NCBI GenBank assembly: GCA_003260075.1
Contig: QLIY01000168.1
Coordinates: 62,001-126,000, forward strand
Source of the DNA: Phallusia mammillata
Lineage: Eukaryota > Chordata > Ascidiacea > Phlebobranchia > Ascidiidae
Direction: 5' to 3'
DNA: 64,000 nt
This document shows, in pieces, positions 47,601-62,100 of this stretch (its first letter is position 1; every line of letters begins with the position of its first letter). Below the pieces are notes generated by a model, which ran no database searches, was not told the origin of the DNA, and was given only the letters and a program-made list of their open reading frames with translations. Position numbers and translations under genes: made by a program.

Positions 47601-50600
47601 TATATATATCAAAATAGGACGAATGACCAAATGTTTTTCATGAACTTAAATCAAAAAAAATTATGTTGAATTTAAACTGCAGTTGCATCTGTGTTTGTTT
47701 TGACTATTCCATTACGAAATAAAGCACATTTGATCTCACATCTTTATCATTACAGGAGGTGCGCCGATTTTGTGTTATGGACGAGCATCACACGACTTTT
47801 CGCTATCCCACTACCAAGGAAATTCTTTCAGATAAAGTGCGCGTGGTTATTACCACATTTGCTACTGCTCTGGTGTTGGGACTTAAAGCTACTGGACTAC
47901 ACGGGGTTTTTACACACATCTTTCTGGACGAAGCGGCTCAGGTATAAGCTACATGGGTTAAACTTCGTTTCGGCTTTGTGAAGTTTTATGAGGTCTCAGT
48001 TGTAGGCCACAACTTGTGGAACGGAAATATAATGGTTATATTCGTGCATTTCATTTACAGGTACTTGTAAAACACCTAATTAAAGGGTTCTCACTGAAGG
48101 CAGAAAAACATTTATACTACTGTTAAAACAGACTTTGCATCAAAACGTAAACTTTTATAACAGCCGTTGCGGTGAAGCGTGTATATGCCCATTCATCCGT
48201 AAAGTAATAAAAAACGACCTAGCTGTGCAAAATTGTTTCAATAAGGTGTTTTCGCCACGGTGTACGCTATTGTAATTCTTTGTGTCGCCACTGGTTTAAG
48301 TGTATTCGCATGGTTTTTAAGGCAATGGAATGTGAAGCGATAATTCCACTGACCCTTGCATCAACCGACCGTACCAAGGTTATCGTAGCTGGGGACCACA
48401 TGCAGATTTCACAGAAGGTAAATCCGTTTTGCATTACTACAAACACATCCATACAAACAAGAATCTAATGCTGAAAGATAAAAGATTCAACGTTATTTTC
48501 ACGTTTATTTTTTATACGCGCACGATTTCTTTGACAGCAAGCCAAGTTTCGTATGTTTCGATTTTTTGTGCTTTTTAGGTTTACAGCAAAAAGTTCGGGT
48601 CAGAAGCCGACTATACCTTGGTGGAACGGATGTACAAAAGATACAAAACTTTCAACAATTCAGCACACGACCAACTGTTCGTCTTTCTCACGCGAAACTA
48701 CAGGTAGGCATTTTTTCACACATACAGAAGCTGACAAAGTGCATTATTGTGTTATGTACCTGGGCCTAAACTGTTATTGAACAGATTTAGGTAATGTATG
48801 TGTTCAAATTTAGGAATTTCCCTCAACAAAACGGCGGTTTTGCACAGAATTTAACACACCTAAACCAAATATATTGTGAACATACGAAACAAATTTGCAT
48901 TGAGCAAAACGGACAAATTCATACGTGGTGTTTTTACTGGTACTGTAATATTTCTAAAACCGTTTACATTAAAGTTGGTGATTGATTTTCAGATGCGTGG
49001 AACCGATACTGAATCTAATTCAAGAAGTTTTCTATAAGAGAGGAATCCTGAAAGCATGCACAAAGGAAAAACCTGTAGCTGGACTTCTACCTGTACAGTT
49101 TTACCACATACAAGGTAGGGAGGCTTCATAACCAAGGACGATTTTTTGCGTCTTTGGGTACCAGAATTTGAAGAGTTGGTAGGTAAAAAACACATGATAA
49201 ACTCACCCGTACGAATTTTGGGGCGTTATTTTAACGTTAGTTGGTGTATGAAATAACAAATTTCTGACAAGTTCAATATTATCGTCAAGGGAACTGTCAA
49301 AAAGATTTTTCGAGTGGTGGCTTTTTTAACCTTGATGAAGCAGAGTTGGCCGTATATGTCGTCAAAGATTTACTGCAACAATATTTCATACAAGAAACCG
49401 ACATCGTTGTTGTATCCTCCTATTCTGTACAGGTAATTTGTGAAAACAATTCCATTCTCAAATAAAAGTAAATCGAAAACAAATTTACTATTAGCGTAAA
49501 TGTAATTTGCCAACTATTCCACATAAATGCTTACAAGTATAAGAGCCATAGACAAATGATAATATTACTTAATAAAACAAGAATTTTACCCCTTTCCCTT
49601 TTTAACAACCATTTTAAACTTACAAGTCTTTTTCGCCTACAAACGTAACCTGATGCCTAATTAAGGTGGTTCAAGTCGTACCACACAGATTTAACAAGCC
49701 CTACAATAGCCCGAACCGTTTCTCTAAATTTGAAACTTTTTTAGGTGAAACATATGAGAAGCCTCTTCCGGAAAGAAGGATACAGATCTGTGAATGTAAA
49801 CAGAGTAAGAGATATTCAGGGTAAGTTTATCTAATACTCCATTTTCACACTTCAGTTGAGTTAAGTTTCGCTTGGTGAAGGAAAACGTAGGAACACAATT
49901 ACACTTGACAACCGAGTCGAAACAAGCCGAGCAAAGTTAGAACCTTTCAGATAACAGTCTATCTAACCCAGGGGTGGGCAAACTTTTCAGTGCAAGGGCC
50001 GCATTTAAAAGTTTATAATCTTATCGGGCCGCAATTTCACCAACTTGTTTTTTGTTTTAAAATACCTGATGTAAAGAATTAGGTTTATATCATATATATA
50101 TATGTACCATTTAAAGCCGCCTAAAATGCTCAGATTAATAATATCTAACTTGTGCGTAAGTTTAGCTGAACGGAGCGAACTGTCTATGACGTCATAAATG
50201 TATTGTGACGATTACGGTGCCTGTTTTTTCGCATTGTTTGCACACAATAAGCTGATAAAAAGTCTGACGCTTATAGTTACTAGGCTGGTAATATCTTTTC
50301 CAGCCTCGCGAAATCTGTTTTTAGCAGTTTGAAATTCAAAATATTTGGGAAAATGGTTTTAGTTACGTCACGGCCGCCAGTACATGTATTTTAACATACA
50401 TGGTCACGGCCGCACAAACTCGTCTCCGCGGCCGCATGTTGCCGTACGGCCGCAGGTTGTGCACCCATGATTTAGCTCAAATTATTAACAGCTATATATT
50501 CAGCAGGTAAAAAGTAAATGTGTTTAGTTCTAAAGTATGGGACGGGTACACATACTGCACATGGTATAGGTATCGGCAAGTCGCGCCCCGCTCTCTTTAA

Positions 50601-53600
50601 AACTCTACACCTGTGCTCATAATATTATTCTTCGTTATTTGGAAACTTTATTTTTAAAATTTACTAACATTTGGCGGGCCGCATGAAATCCTTTGCCGGG
50701 CCGCATGCGGCCCGCGGGCCGTAGTTTGCCCACCCCTGATCTAACCCCTTGGCACCTTATTACTGATGGGCCAAATACAATTAACATAATAAGCATAAAA
50801 TCATAAACGTTGATGTATTGCAAGTTGTCTTTACTTTGTTGCATATAAAACACGCAAGTGTTTCTGTCCACTTTGCCAGGTCGCTGAAAAATGATACCGG
50901 ACTCATTGATATGCACAAAACCAAAAAAGAAGTGTACTCGCTATAGCACTGCAATGAAATAGTTTTTAGGGGGCCACACTTTAAATCTAACTTCTCAGCG
51001 GGCCGCACGAGCGTTACTTAACGGACCGCAGGTTGCACAACCCCGAGACATTTGTTTAAGTATTTTATCTTTTTTAGGTCAAGAGTATAAAGTAGTGATT
51101 ATGTGTGGGGTGCATTGTCGCAAATCAGCCACAGATGAGAACGGTTCCAAGACTGGACTTCTTGCCGATGTAGGACTACTCAATACCGCCATCACGCGGT
51201 CAAAAGTTGCTGTGATTGCCATCGGTGATGCAGTAACTCTGTGTTCTCTTGGTTTGTGCCATCTTCGTTGGCACAAGTTTGTTGAGGTAGGCTTTTTGAC
51301 GAACATACGTTCTATGAGAAATATGTTTTCAGACCGGGAATCAGAAACGCTTGACACGTGTGCTAAGGTTGCGCGATGGGTTATTTTCCATGGCATGCAA
51401 AACGAATCGCGATTTCATATTTGATTTCTTTTTGGCATAGTTAAATATTAGTTTGTTTTTCTTAGTTAGTTGTGGTGCACAGTAAACCTCGGTCAAAACG
51501 AATTTGGTTAATCCGAACAAAACTTAACGTACAAATGAATTGTAATGTGGTTAGGTTTGAACTAATCGACATCAGTTAATCCCTATCTTCGCATAAATCT
51601 GCTCTTCTAATTACTTTTCAAATCAGCTGGTACAAACCTTCACCGCCATTTGTTCATTTGCCTTAAAACAAATTGGCCATGAAAAAGGTTACGGACCCCT
51701 GTTTTATACTATTAATTTGTGTGGCATATTTTAAACACAAACTGTAAGTTACTTTCTTATTTGTAGACCTGTGCACTATGGGGTTCTCTACTCCCTCGCT
51801 ACGAAACATTCAATAACATTCTCTTCCAAGTGAATCGCTTGTCGAAACTTAACCCAGAAGCACAAGGGTTTGTGCCAAGAAAGAAAAAGATTTCACAAAA
51901 ATCAAATTCACTTCGAAACTCCGATTCTCCATCTTCGAATCGTTCGAGTCCGAACTCAAACCAACCTTCTGAAGAGGTCAGTTATCTCAATCAGAAAATA
52001 TTTTCCGTATTCTCAAATCAGAAACCTTTGGTTCCCAACCTTCTTGACAGATTCCTCTTTTATAAATTTAAAGTGATAATAAAACAACAAATGTTTCTGA
52101 CACAAAATCACTTAACGAGAAGCTGTAAAAATTCGAGATATATATTTCGCCTATACAGGTATGGTCAATCTCTAAAATCTGTCAACAATGAAGGTTAAAC
52201 AAACCGTGTTGAACTAAGCCTATCATCAGTATTTGTGTTTTAGGATCCTGGACAAGAAGAAGACGGTTTTTCTGAATCTGATGAGGACGAAACTTCAGAA
52301 GATGTAAGTTTGTTTTTGTTACAGCACACAATTAAAATATTGTAGATTTACAATAAAGTGCTGCAGTGGAGAATATGTAATGTTAATTCATTCGATAAGG
52401 ATTTTATCATCAAAATATAATAGTCAATGTAAGTGTAAGAAAAGGCATTCTAAAGTTCATTAAAACATGTTTAAGCAACCATCAATCGTTGTTTTTTCAC
52501 GTTCTAGTATTGAAACAACATGTTTTTGCAGGATCCGCTAGCACTTGTGGATGACAAAATTTTGGACGACATCCTTGAAAGACAGCTTGGCTATCGACCT
52601 GACAAAGCAGTTGTCAAAGTAGACCAGTATGGATTGGAATATCTCGATGCACTAGAAACTGATCCAAATGAACCCGGCCCAAACCTTAGGTATTCCAAAT
52701 TGGAAGTTAAATTAGTTAGATTTAAAGTGAATGTCGCGTGTGTTCTTGTCTCAGACTATAACGTGATTATTAAGCGCAAATTTCGTTTAAAACATAATGC
52801 ATTTCAAAATGAAGCCTTTCGTTAGTTGCTAAAACATTCTTTCGACTATGTCGTTCCGGTTAAAGTGATGTAAATTAGGGTTGCTTTCATAACGATTGCA
52901 TTTTAATTAAACGGTGGCCCGCTAAACTAGTGCTTGTTGCTGAGCGGATAAAACGTTCGGTGCTACTTTTGCGACCTAACAGTGCGACTAGAACCGCTTG
53001 CAGATGTTAAAATATGAGCGTGTTCAGTACGTAGCAAAGTAAAGGTGCGGCCCACGCGCTTGGGATTGTTAGTAAACGTAATCGTGAAACATACATTCAA
53101 TAGATGTCATAGAAACACATTCAGGATAAACAGTAATTCAACTTTAACTGTACATCAAACTGCAACTGAACAGACTGATCGCAAAGTCATGTAAATTGCC
53201 AGTTGCCATGTAGGCATAATCAGTCATACATGAAAATTTAATTTGGTTGGGTACAAATGTAATGCTAACGCTGTAAGGTCCATCAGTAATTAAGGTTGCA
53301 CACCCGTGGGTTACAGTTTAGGATTCAGTATGCAATTACCCAGATTTTGTTCCGTATTAATACAGACACCACGGAGAACGACGGACAGTCATCCACGAGA
53401 AGTTCACTGTCGGTCAACTTTTGAGGTTACTAAGGGACAATCCCGAGGAGTATAAGCACTGCTTCCTTTCCATGATGTCGTGGCACTCAGCTGAGGCGAT
53501 ACTCAAGGAGCCTGAGGGTGATTTAATCAAAATCTCACTCGACACAAGAAGAAGCATCGGTCGAGCGTTCAACAAAGACGAAGTTGTCGTTCGTGTTTCG

Positions 53601-56600
53601 AAGGTTGGAATTCATGTTGAGTAAAAAACAAGATAGACAATAGGCTAAAAACTGCTTGTCGAAAACAGTTTGTTTTACAATTTGTATCAGGTGAAAAAAA
53701 GGCCAACTTTAGTTTTAAAAATCACATTTAACTTAAACTTCAAGACAAAATTAGTCTATTTTTCTAAGAGTTTCTAAGATCGTTGTATCTACCAAATGTC
53801 ACAAAACGATAGCCGAAACTAAATGTTTTCTTCTAGTTTCAACCCTCCAAGATCGAACAGTAAAATCAAAAATATTTAATCTGTAAAAAAACACGTCATT
53901 ATATCTTGTGTTCGGCCAAGTAACAAATGCAAGTGTGTTCGTAATTCTTTGCCAATAAATTTTTGTTGTTTGCTTCACCAGAATAGAGGAAAGGTCGTCA
54001 CAGGAAGAGTGATTGGAATTCTCCAAAGGTAAAGTGTTAAAAAAAATTAAGATCACAGTTGTTGTGTTTTGATACAACCTGTTTTATACCAAATTGTCTG
54101 TTTGTGGTTTTGAATATATGACCACTTCTGTGCTTAAGATTACAGCGTTTAGACATACATTTTCATTCTTTATCCACAACTTTTCATGATGATAATACGT
54201 TGCAATGTATTTAAGCTATACCCTGTTTGCTTATACGTTATTTTTGTAGAATCATTACGAATGCATTTTTTATATGCTTAAACAGGTATAAGGAACCACG
54301 TCTCAGGGAATTTGTGTGTATTCCTGACGAACACAACCCTGCATTTCTGTGCCCCGTTGACTACAAGGTCACCAAGTTTGCCTTTATACGAAGAAGGGGA
54401 ACACCTGATTACCGAATTCCAATATACAAGCCAGTTGAAGGTACAATTACCCTCTATATTACTTCAATTAATATCAATACCGTTTTTGAAGCTTAATCTA
54501 GTTTCAGTATAAATGTAATTATCTCGTGCTTGACATTTACTAGCTTAGAACAGACCTTGTCTTAGCCCACTGAGATACTTGTGTTACCACTACGAAGATC
54601 ATAGACCAGATGTCAAAACAAAATGCCACAATTAACTGATAAGTGACAAAATGTCCAATTGCTCTTGATGGATAGGACCTGTAATATGTTGCAGATGATC
54701 TGAAATTTCTTCGTTATGAGAACATAGACCGTTATGCGTACAACCGAGGTGGTGGAAAACTCTTCATTGTCCGCTATCTTCGCTGGAGCGAATACAGCCC
54801 CTATCCCCTTGGATATGTGTCAAAGGTCATTGCAGCCAGTGATGCGGAAAGCTACATCGCAATCACTTACGACAGACCAGCAGAACACAAGTAATTGACT
54901 TTTTCTTCAATTTTGTAGCAAAACGTGCAGATATTTTGCTTTGAATGTCCGCAAACCATTTGGGATCAAATGCTTAAAAACAGTGGAACAAGTACAGCAT
55001 CTTAATGAATGCTCACAAAACCGCTGCAGCAGTGTGTTACTTTCGAGTATAAATTCCTAAAAAAAATTTTTCATTCGTTCTTTGTCTGGTTTTAAGATAA
55101 AAGCCTACCTCGGAGTTTCCTTACCACAGCAATTGCGCAAAGCCTACAAAATGCGCCAACTTACCCGTTACCCCCGTCCTTGAATGCCATTTCTCGGTTA
55201 ACCTCAATGCAATTTCGCTGTAGCCCAGCAAATTTATATCGTTAACCCAAACACCCAAGCAACATGTTTTCCGTTGCACACAGGCAGGACATGGAAAAAC
55301 AATGTCAAAGCCTTGAAGACCAGAACAAGGACTTGCGAAAAGATTGTACAGGTCTCTACACATTTACTATCGACCCCCCGGGTTCCAAAGACCTAGATGA
55401 CGCGTTAAGTATTGAGAAGTGCACAGCTCACAGCAATTGCTATCAGGTTAGATGCTGTTTAAGTTCATTAAATTTGTACTTTGTCGAATCACTGACAGTA
55501 AACGTGTGCGCTTTGTGCAAAAACAAATATATAATTGATATGCCATGTACAGCAGTTCTTTTTTTGAAAACGCGCGGAATGACTGCATTTTATACACAAA
55601 GTAACTGTTAATTGTTGCATAGAGTAAGAGCACTTGAATATTTCAGTGATTTTGAGATTTGCATTAATTTTGACAGATTGGAATTCACATTGCCGACGTA
55701 GCATCAGTGGTTCCAGCTCAATCTAAAGTCGACAAAGAAGCAAGAAGCCGAGCAACCACTTTCTACGATCCAGGTATACAGTAGTTATACATTATACGCG
55801 TTTTGGTGATTAAAAGTACACAGATTATTACGAATCAGCAATCTAATCTGAACCTAAAACACAAATCCGAAACATCAAAACAGTGCAGCTGCAACGCATT
55901 TACCATCTATCCACTAATTGTGCTCTTTACTTTGTTATGCTTGTATAGTATATAACGTCCCAACGTTGCGCAGCTATTTCCAGCTTGGTGAATATTTTAA
56001 CGCAATTTTGCTACTACTTTCCAGCTTGATTTTTTAGGAACAGTATATAGGTTTCCGGAGGAATTTGCTTCATTCAAATTTTACTAACTTCACATTAAGG
56101 TTCAAATGAATACAAAATTTTGAAATAACTTTCAGACGTGATGAAGAATCGAAGAAAAAACTCGCCTATGCTGCCCCGACATCTCAGTTCAGACAAATGC
56201 AGCTTGCTAGCGGATGGAAAAGCAAAACCGGCAATTTCTACATTTTTCCATACTTCACAACCTCTAGACATTTTGGACCCAGGTCTGTCAATTATGTCGT
56301 TGATTTCTGTCTCAAAGTTGTTTATTTTTTGTTCCCTTGTGCATTTGGGCATTTTTTAGTGATTTAAAAATGTGTTTGTTTGAGCAAAAGTCATATCCTT
56401 TGCCTAGTGTACTATTATAGGGACAAAAATAAAAGTTTGATTTTTTGGGTCCTTTGTCCATTGGAAAACTTTTGACGTTGTCTATTCAGGAAAAATATGC
56501 ACATTTAAATTATTATGGCAAAAATTAACAAAAAAAATTGTGGTTTTATTATTTGTACCACACGTGGCCGTAATAAAAAGGATTTGTAAGAAATATTGTA

Positions 56601-59042
56601 AATGTTTTTCAGACTTCAAGGTTCCAGCACCAAAGTTAACTACCATTAAATCCAGCAAACAAATGACATACAGGGAGGCAGAGGATTATTTGCGCCAAGC
56701 AAGAAGAGACCCTGAAGAAGCAAATCTGCATGAAATCAGCGAGAACACCCTTGGTCAGCAACTATGTAAGTAAAACTGTTGTAGACTGCTGGAAAATCAA
56801 TGCAGAAAGCGTTCGTGGGCCATGAGTGTTCCGTTATCACTAATGAGATAAACGCAATTAGAATGATTAGACCACAGGTGGCACTTTTTTGGTAGCTCTA
56901 CTTAGGTTAACAGCTACCAGTAAAATTTGCTAGTTATGCTATTCGCAAAGTTGGAATCGTAAAAAATAACAACCGACACATTGGTCTGTTCAGAAACAAA
57001 AAATAATTAAGAAACAATAACTTTGTTCGCTTGCGCTGCATTGAACTAGTTTAGCGGACCATACTTCATTTCAAATGCAAACGTTTTCGCGGGCAGTACA
57101 ACCTTAATTCAATGAGCCGCATTTGGCCCGGCACACACCACTGCGATGGTCAAATGATGTTATTCACACACGAAGTTAATAAAAAACGTATCACGAAAGT
57201 GACGTGGAAAATTATAAGATTAAAAAGCCCAAGTAATCACATTCCACGCTTTAGTCATAAACTACTTCGCAATTGTATTGTTTTAGATCAAATCTGGCAA
57301 TACGTGATGGGTTTACGAGTTTCGCGACTGGGCACGGCGGTTTACCATCACGAAATCAACTCGAACAAACTCCAGGAGTTTTTCGATGAAGGTCCAGCTC
57401 ATATGCTCATTGAAGAAGCAATGATCACTCTCAACGCATGCACGGCGATCTTTCTCAAGAAAAGGGTATTACTCTTTCTCGTTCTTTTTTGTTTTTTTTT
57501 AAGTTACATTTTTGCGGATACAAAGCACGTTAAATAAGTTTTGTAGCTTGTATTGTTGCTTTTGTTGTTTGTTTGACAAACTTTGTCGCTCAACTGGTGT
57601 GATTCTAAACAGAATGAAGTTGTTTTTTAAGAACATTAAATTGCTGACGTTTCGCCCACCAAAACAGAAGGGTTTCTTCAGAGCAATGAAAGCTCTTGTA
57701 GTTTGTATTTTGAATTGGAATCCTAAATATAGACAACCTTTTTTGTGGGATTAACCTAATATTTTCAAACCAATAATATACTGCAATCTTCATTAAAATT
57801 TCTTTGGAATGTGATTTACTGACTACGTTAGTACACAAGAGGTCTGATTAGGAAAACCACATTAGTCTACCCGTTTGGAATTGTATTTAGGTCACTTTTG
57901 TTGGAAAGATATATTCCTTTTTTGTTTTAATAATCGCAATAAATATTCTACAAGTGGTTTACAGAATTTTGCCGAAATTTTCAAGGGGTCCTCGTGACCG
58001 AAGAGGTTGAAAACACTGCTGTACAGAACGTATATGATTTAGTATGCAATAAAACGGAATGTGTTGATATAAACCGGTATGCGATTAACTCAAGCTGTCA
58101 GCATTTGAAACATGGCACATCGAAACGTCGGTCACGAAGTGCATTCAAATTGTTGATATGTATCGTTCCTTACGATTTCTCTTTACACAGAGGTGCAATT
58201 TCCTCCTACGGTGCCAGGATCCACCCTTAGAGGAGGAATGGAGAGACTGGATGTTCCGCTACGACTCGCAAATCCAACTATCGCTCTCACTCAAGTCAAG
58301 GGTCAATTATCTCAACCAACAACTTCCAGAGGACTTGCCAACACCGAGACACGTACGTCCATTGCTTTTTGATTACAGAAAAGCACGATTTTGGGTCTTT
58401 TTGTCTATGGCCATGTTACATTAGCTAAGTAGTTATCAAACTTTGATGGGACGCTTCTATTAATTGAAACGACGAAAGGGCCAGAACACATAAAACTAAG
58501 CATTTGATGGTTGTAAGACTGTTTTTACGAAATACTAATTTCTATTTGATTTTTTTACACTTATTCGAATACCAAGACTTAGTGTCTGTTCGGCTTAGTG
58601 CTGACTGAAACCGGTAAGCACCCTCATTATGTGTGGAATATCACAATACTTTTATCCGCACAGGACTTGCACGTTTTACCCGAACTATTAGTTTGCATTA
58701 AAGAAGCCTTGCAAAAAGGAGATCTTGATCTGGCGCTGATGCTTTTCTCGTGCGATGGACTACAACCTTCTATTTGCCCCGCCAATGACGGGTAAGCTCA
58801 AGAAACTGAAGTTCAGAAAAACATGTCCAGTTATGCAATGTTTTTTTTTAAATAAATGTTAATAAGTGTGCAAAAATCTGTATATGAACATAAAAAAAGT
58901 AAACTTTGATAAGTCTAAACTAAAGTCATGAACCCTTTACTAAGGATGTTACATAAATCAATGTACATACATATGTTTTTCAACTCAGTGATAGGCCTAG
59001 TATCTTTTTCAAAGTCTTAGAAATTAAAAGACTAAAACTTTC

Positions 59043-59118
<76 letters not shown>

Positions 59119-62100
59119 ACCAGGTTAATCGGGATACAAAAGCGAGCAACACTCAAAGAAGCCTCCCGTGTGGATGAAAACCTCCCCTCCTCTCACTCCC
59201 ACTTTTCACTCCGCCTCCCATTTTACTCCTGGTGCTCCTCTCCAATTCGGCGTTACACAGACATCATAGCTCAACGTCAGATCATCAAAATCTGCAAGAA
59301 ATCCAATCAGCCCGCCAGACGGGATGACGTTATTGTACTGGAAGAAATGTCCCAAGAAAAAGGCTTAAACGAGTAGGTGGAATTCACTTGTACCGTCTTC
59401 ATATTTAAAGAAATGAAGGCACATAACTTTTTATCATATCTCAGATGATATGAGCCACGCTTATGTATAAAATTTTGGCCTTGGTTGTATAGAATACGAA
59501 CATAGGTTCTCCAAAACCAGGCCTAAAGCGTTTTTAACGTTAACAAGTCTGCAGGAGTCTATTATTTCGGCTAAGATAGATTGTTTAAACGTCTGCAATG
59601 GGACATGTTTACTGTTTTTTAAAATCTCTGGCAGTTTAATTTGGTCTAATTTAATAATTCTTGGACGTAGATATTTCAAAATGAACATACACGTATTGTG
59701 ATTGTCAAGGTTTTGCTTTAAATATATTTAAGGAATGCTGCGAAAGCGTTTTTAATGAATTCGTTTTAGAACATGCAAGCAACTGTCTCTGCGTCAAAAC
59801 GACGCTAAAGATTACGAAAGGGAACTGATGCAGTTTACACTGGCCAAGCTATTTCAGGATCAACAAGAGAGAAGTTACCAGCAGGCTGTTGTGACAGAGG
59901 TGGGTGAGACAATCAATATTTGTGTAAATTCGTATTCTTCCTATGTTACTTGTTTACTATGGATTCAAATTTAGCTAAGCACTTTTTTGCTACGAAAAAT
60001 ACCGGTATAACTTAGAATATAAACTGAATGGTACCAGAACGTTTATTGGTGGATCCTCGAACTAAGTAAAGAACAAGAACAAAATATTAAAAACTTGTTT
60101 TTTTCTTGAAGATCACAAACAAGGAGATTAAATTCAGTTTGGTCAGTTATTCGAATCTGCGCAGGATATCAATTCTTCCCTACACCCACCTCTTTGCCAG
60201 GAAAGCAATTTGGGGAGAACAAGTGAACACCAAGTTTTGCCGCCCTGGTGAAAAAATTCTGAAGAGTAACCACCTGCTCTGGTATATCAGGTGCATGACC
60301 GCAATTACAATTATTTGGTAAATGAACGTTGATCAATAACAACGAAGTGTCGTTATCCCTCACAAACATATATGGAAGAGCATCATTATAACTGGGATAA
60401 CGGAACACTGATATATAAATCACAATAGGGCTGGCCTACTAGAAGCAGTATACTGAATTGATTGGGTCTTCCGGGCACTTTCAAAAGACAAGGTGTCGGC
60501 TAAAAACTGATCTGTATTAAGCATCGATTCGACCCCATAACACGAGGCTATTTGCGGCTTGCAATGTTGTAGCCTAAAAAACGTTCTTAGACTGTAAAAC
60601 CACGCACCTCAACAGTCAATTGTTGAATACGGTCTTTTAAATAGGGAATTTAAAACCAACACGTCAGTAACTTCAGCAGACTTAAAAATTAACTTTCACA
60701 CGTCGACAGATATTACGACCTACGAGATAAGAGCGAAGGAAAAGGGTTCAAGCACAGTCATTTCCAACACTCAACGGTTCCCGCGCAAAGGGTGAAGGAT
60801 TTTGTAGGATATTTGTCCACTGTAATCACATCCGGGACTGTTATGGGCGAAACAACATCAAATGAGATCAAGGCACATTTAAAGAGGTGACCAAATGTAA
60901 CACTTGCATGAAACTTGTGTTTGAAACGTTTGAAACTTCCGTAGAGTTCCGTTTATAACGCCGTTATAGTGGTGTAATGTAGTATTTTTTTCATTTTTTT
61001 TGCTTTGAGAACTTGACCACGTCTAAGCTTAGACCTAGGTCCTGTCAACATTATTTATCATCTATTATGTATTTTAGTTTGATGACGTAGCGTGATGACG
61101 TATTATTATCTTTCATGACTTTGCCTAAAATGTTCTTACCGACGTAATACGATGTCAAGCTACCCTTTTCTCCAAATAATGAAGTTTCCATATTTAGTAA
61201 CTGTAAAAGAATGTTTTCAATCGACAGAATCGTTGCAAAGCAAAAACCAACTCAACGGTGTCCAGCAAAAGCATCTAACCAGCTGGGTCCGTGTGATGGG
61301 CGAAAATGTGATCACAAGGACAGCAAATGCGATGACCACATGTCTTATAGGACCAAGAATGATATACGCCACGTGCGCGTGATTTCCACGTTTGTAGAGT
61401 CTGGTTTGCCGATTTTAGTTCAATTGAATCCCAGAATTAGGAGAGGAATGTTAGAACCCACAGTACAGCTTCTGTGTTTGGCTGATGACTTCGATTTGTG
61501 TCTGAGCCATCAAACTGATGCAGTTGAAACCTTTGCATCCGACGTTCGGCCAACACGCGGTAAGTCGGTAGGCTCCTTACCACTCAATAGTATGTTATTA
61601 TTTCTTTGAAATTAGGTATCCAATGTATATCCGTCGCAAGTTTGGCAAACGGTGTTATATGGTTAATCATTACATAGGACGCATGTTTTTTAATAACAGC
61701 GTGTTGGAGAGCCAGCTTTATAGTTTTAGCCCAGTGGATTGATCAAAAACATCAGCCGCTTTAACATAAAAAAGCATGTTATGCCACATGTTACAGCAAT
61801 TGCTGCTATAAAGTTACTTTAGAAGTCCATGTTAAGTTTACACGCTGAGTTCTTAGGGCCCCCCCCCCTTTAGCCCAGTGGATTGATCAAAAACATCAGC
61901 CGCTTTAACATAAAAAGCATGTTATGCCACATGTTACAGCAATTGTTGCTATAAAGTTACTTTAGAAGTCCATGTTAAGTTTAAAAAATTAGACTTTCAG
62001 AACTAAATCCAAATTTACATGTTTTTTTTACAATTTGCTACATTAAATGATACAAAATGTTGTTGTGTAATTCAGCTGTTTCCAAATTGTCTACTTTTCT

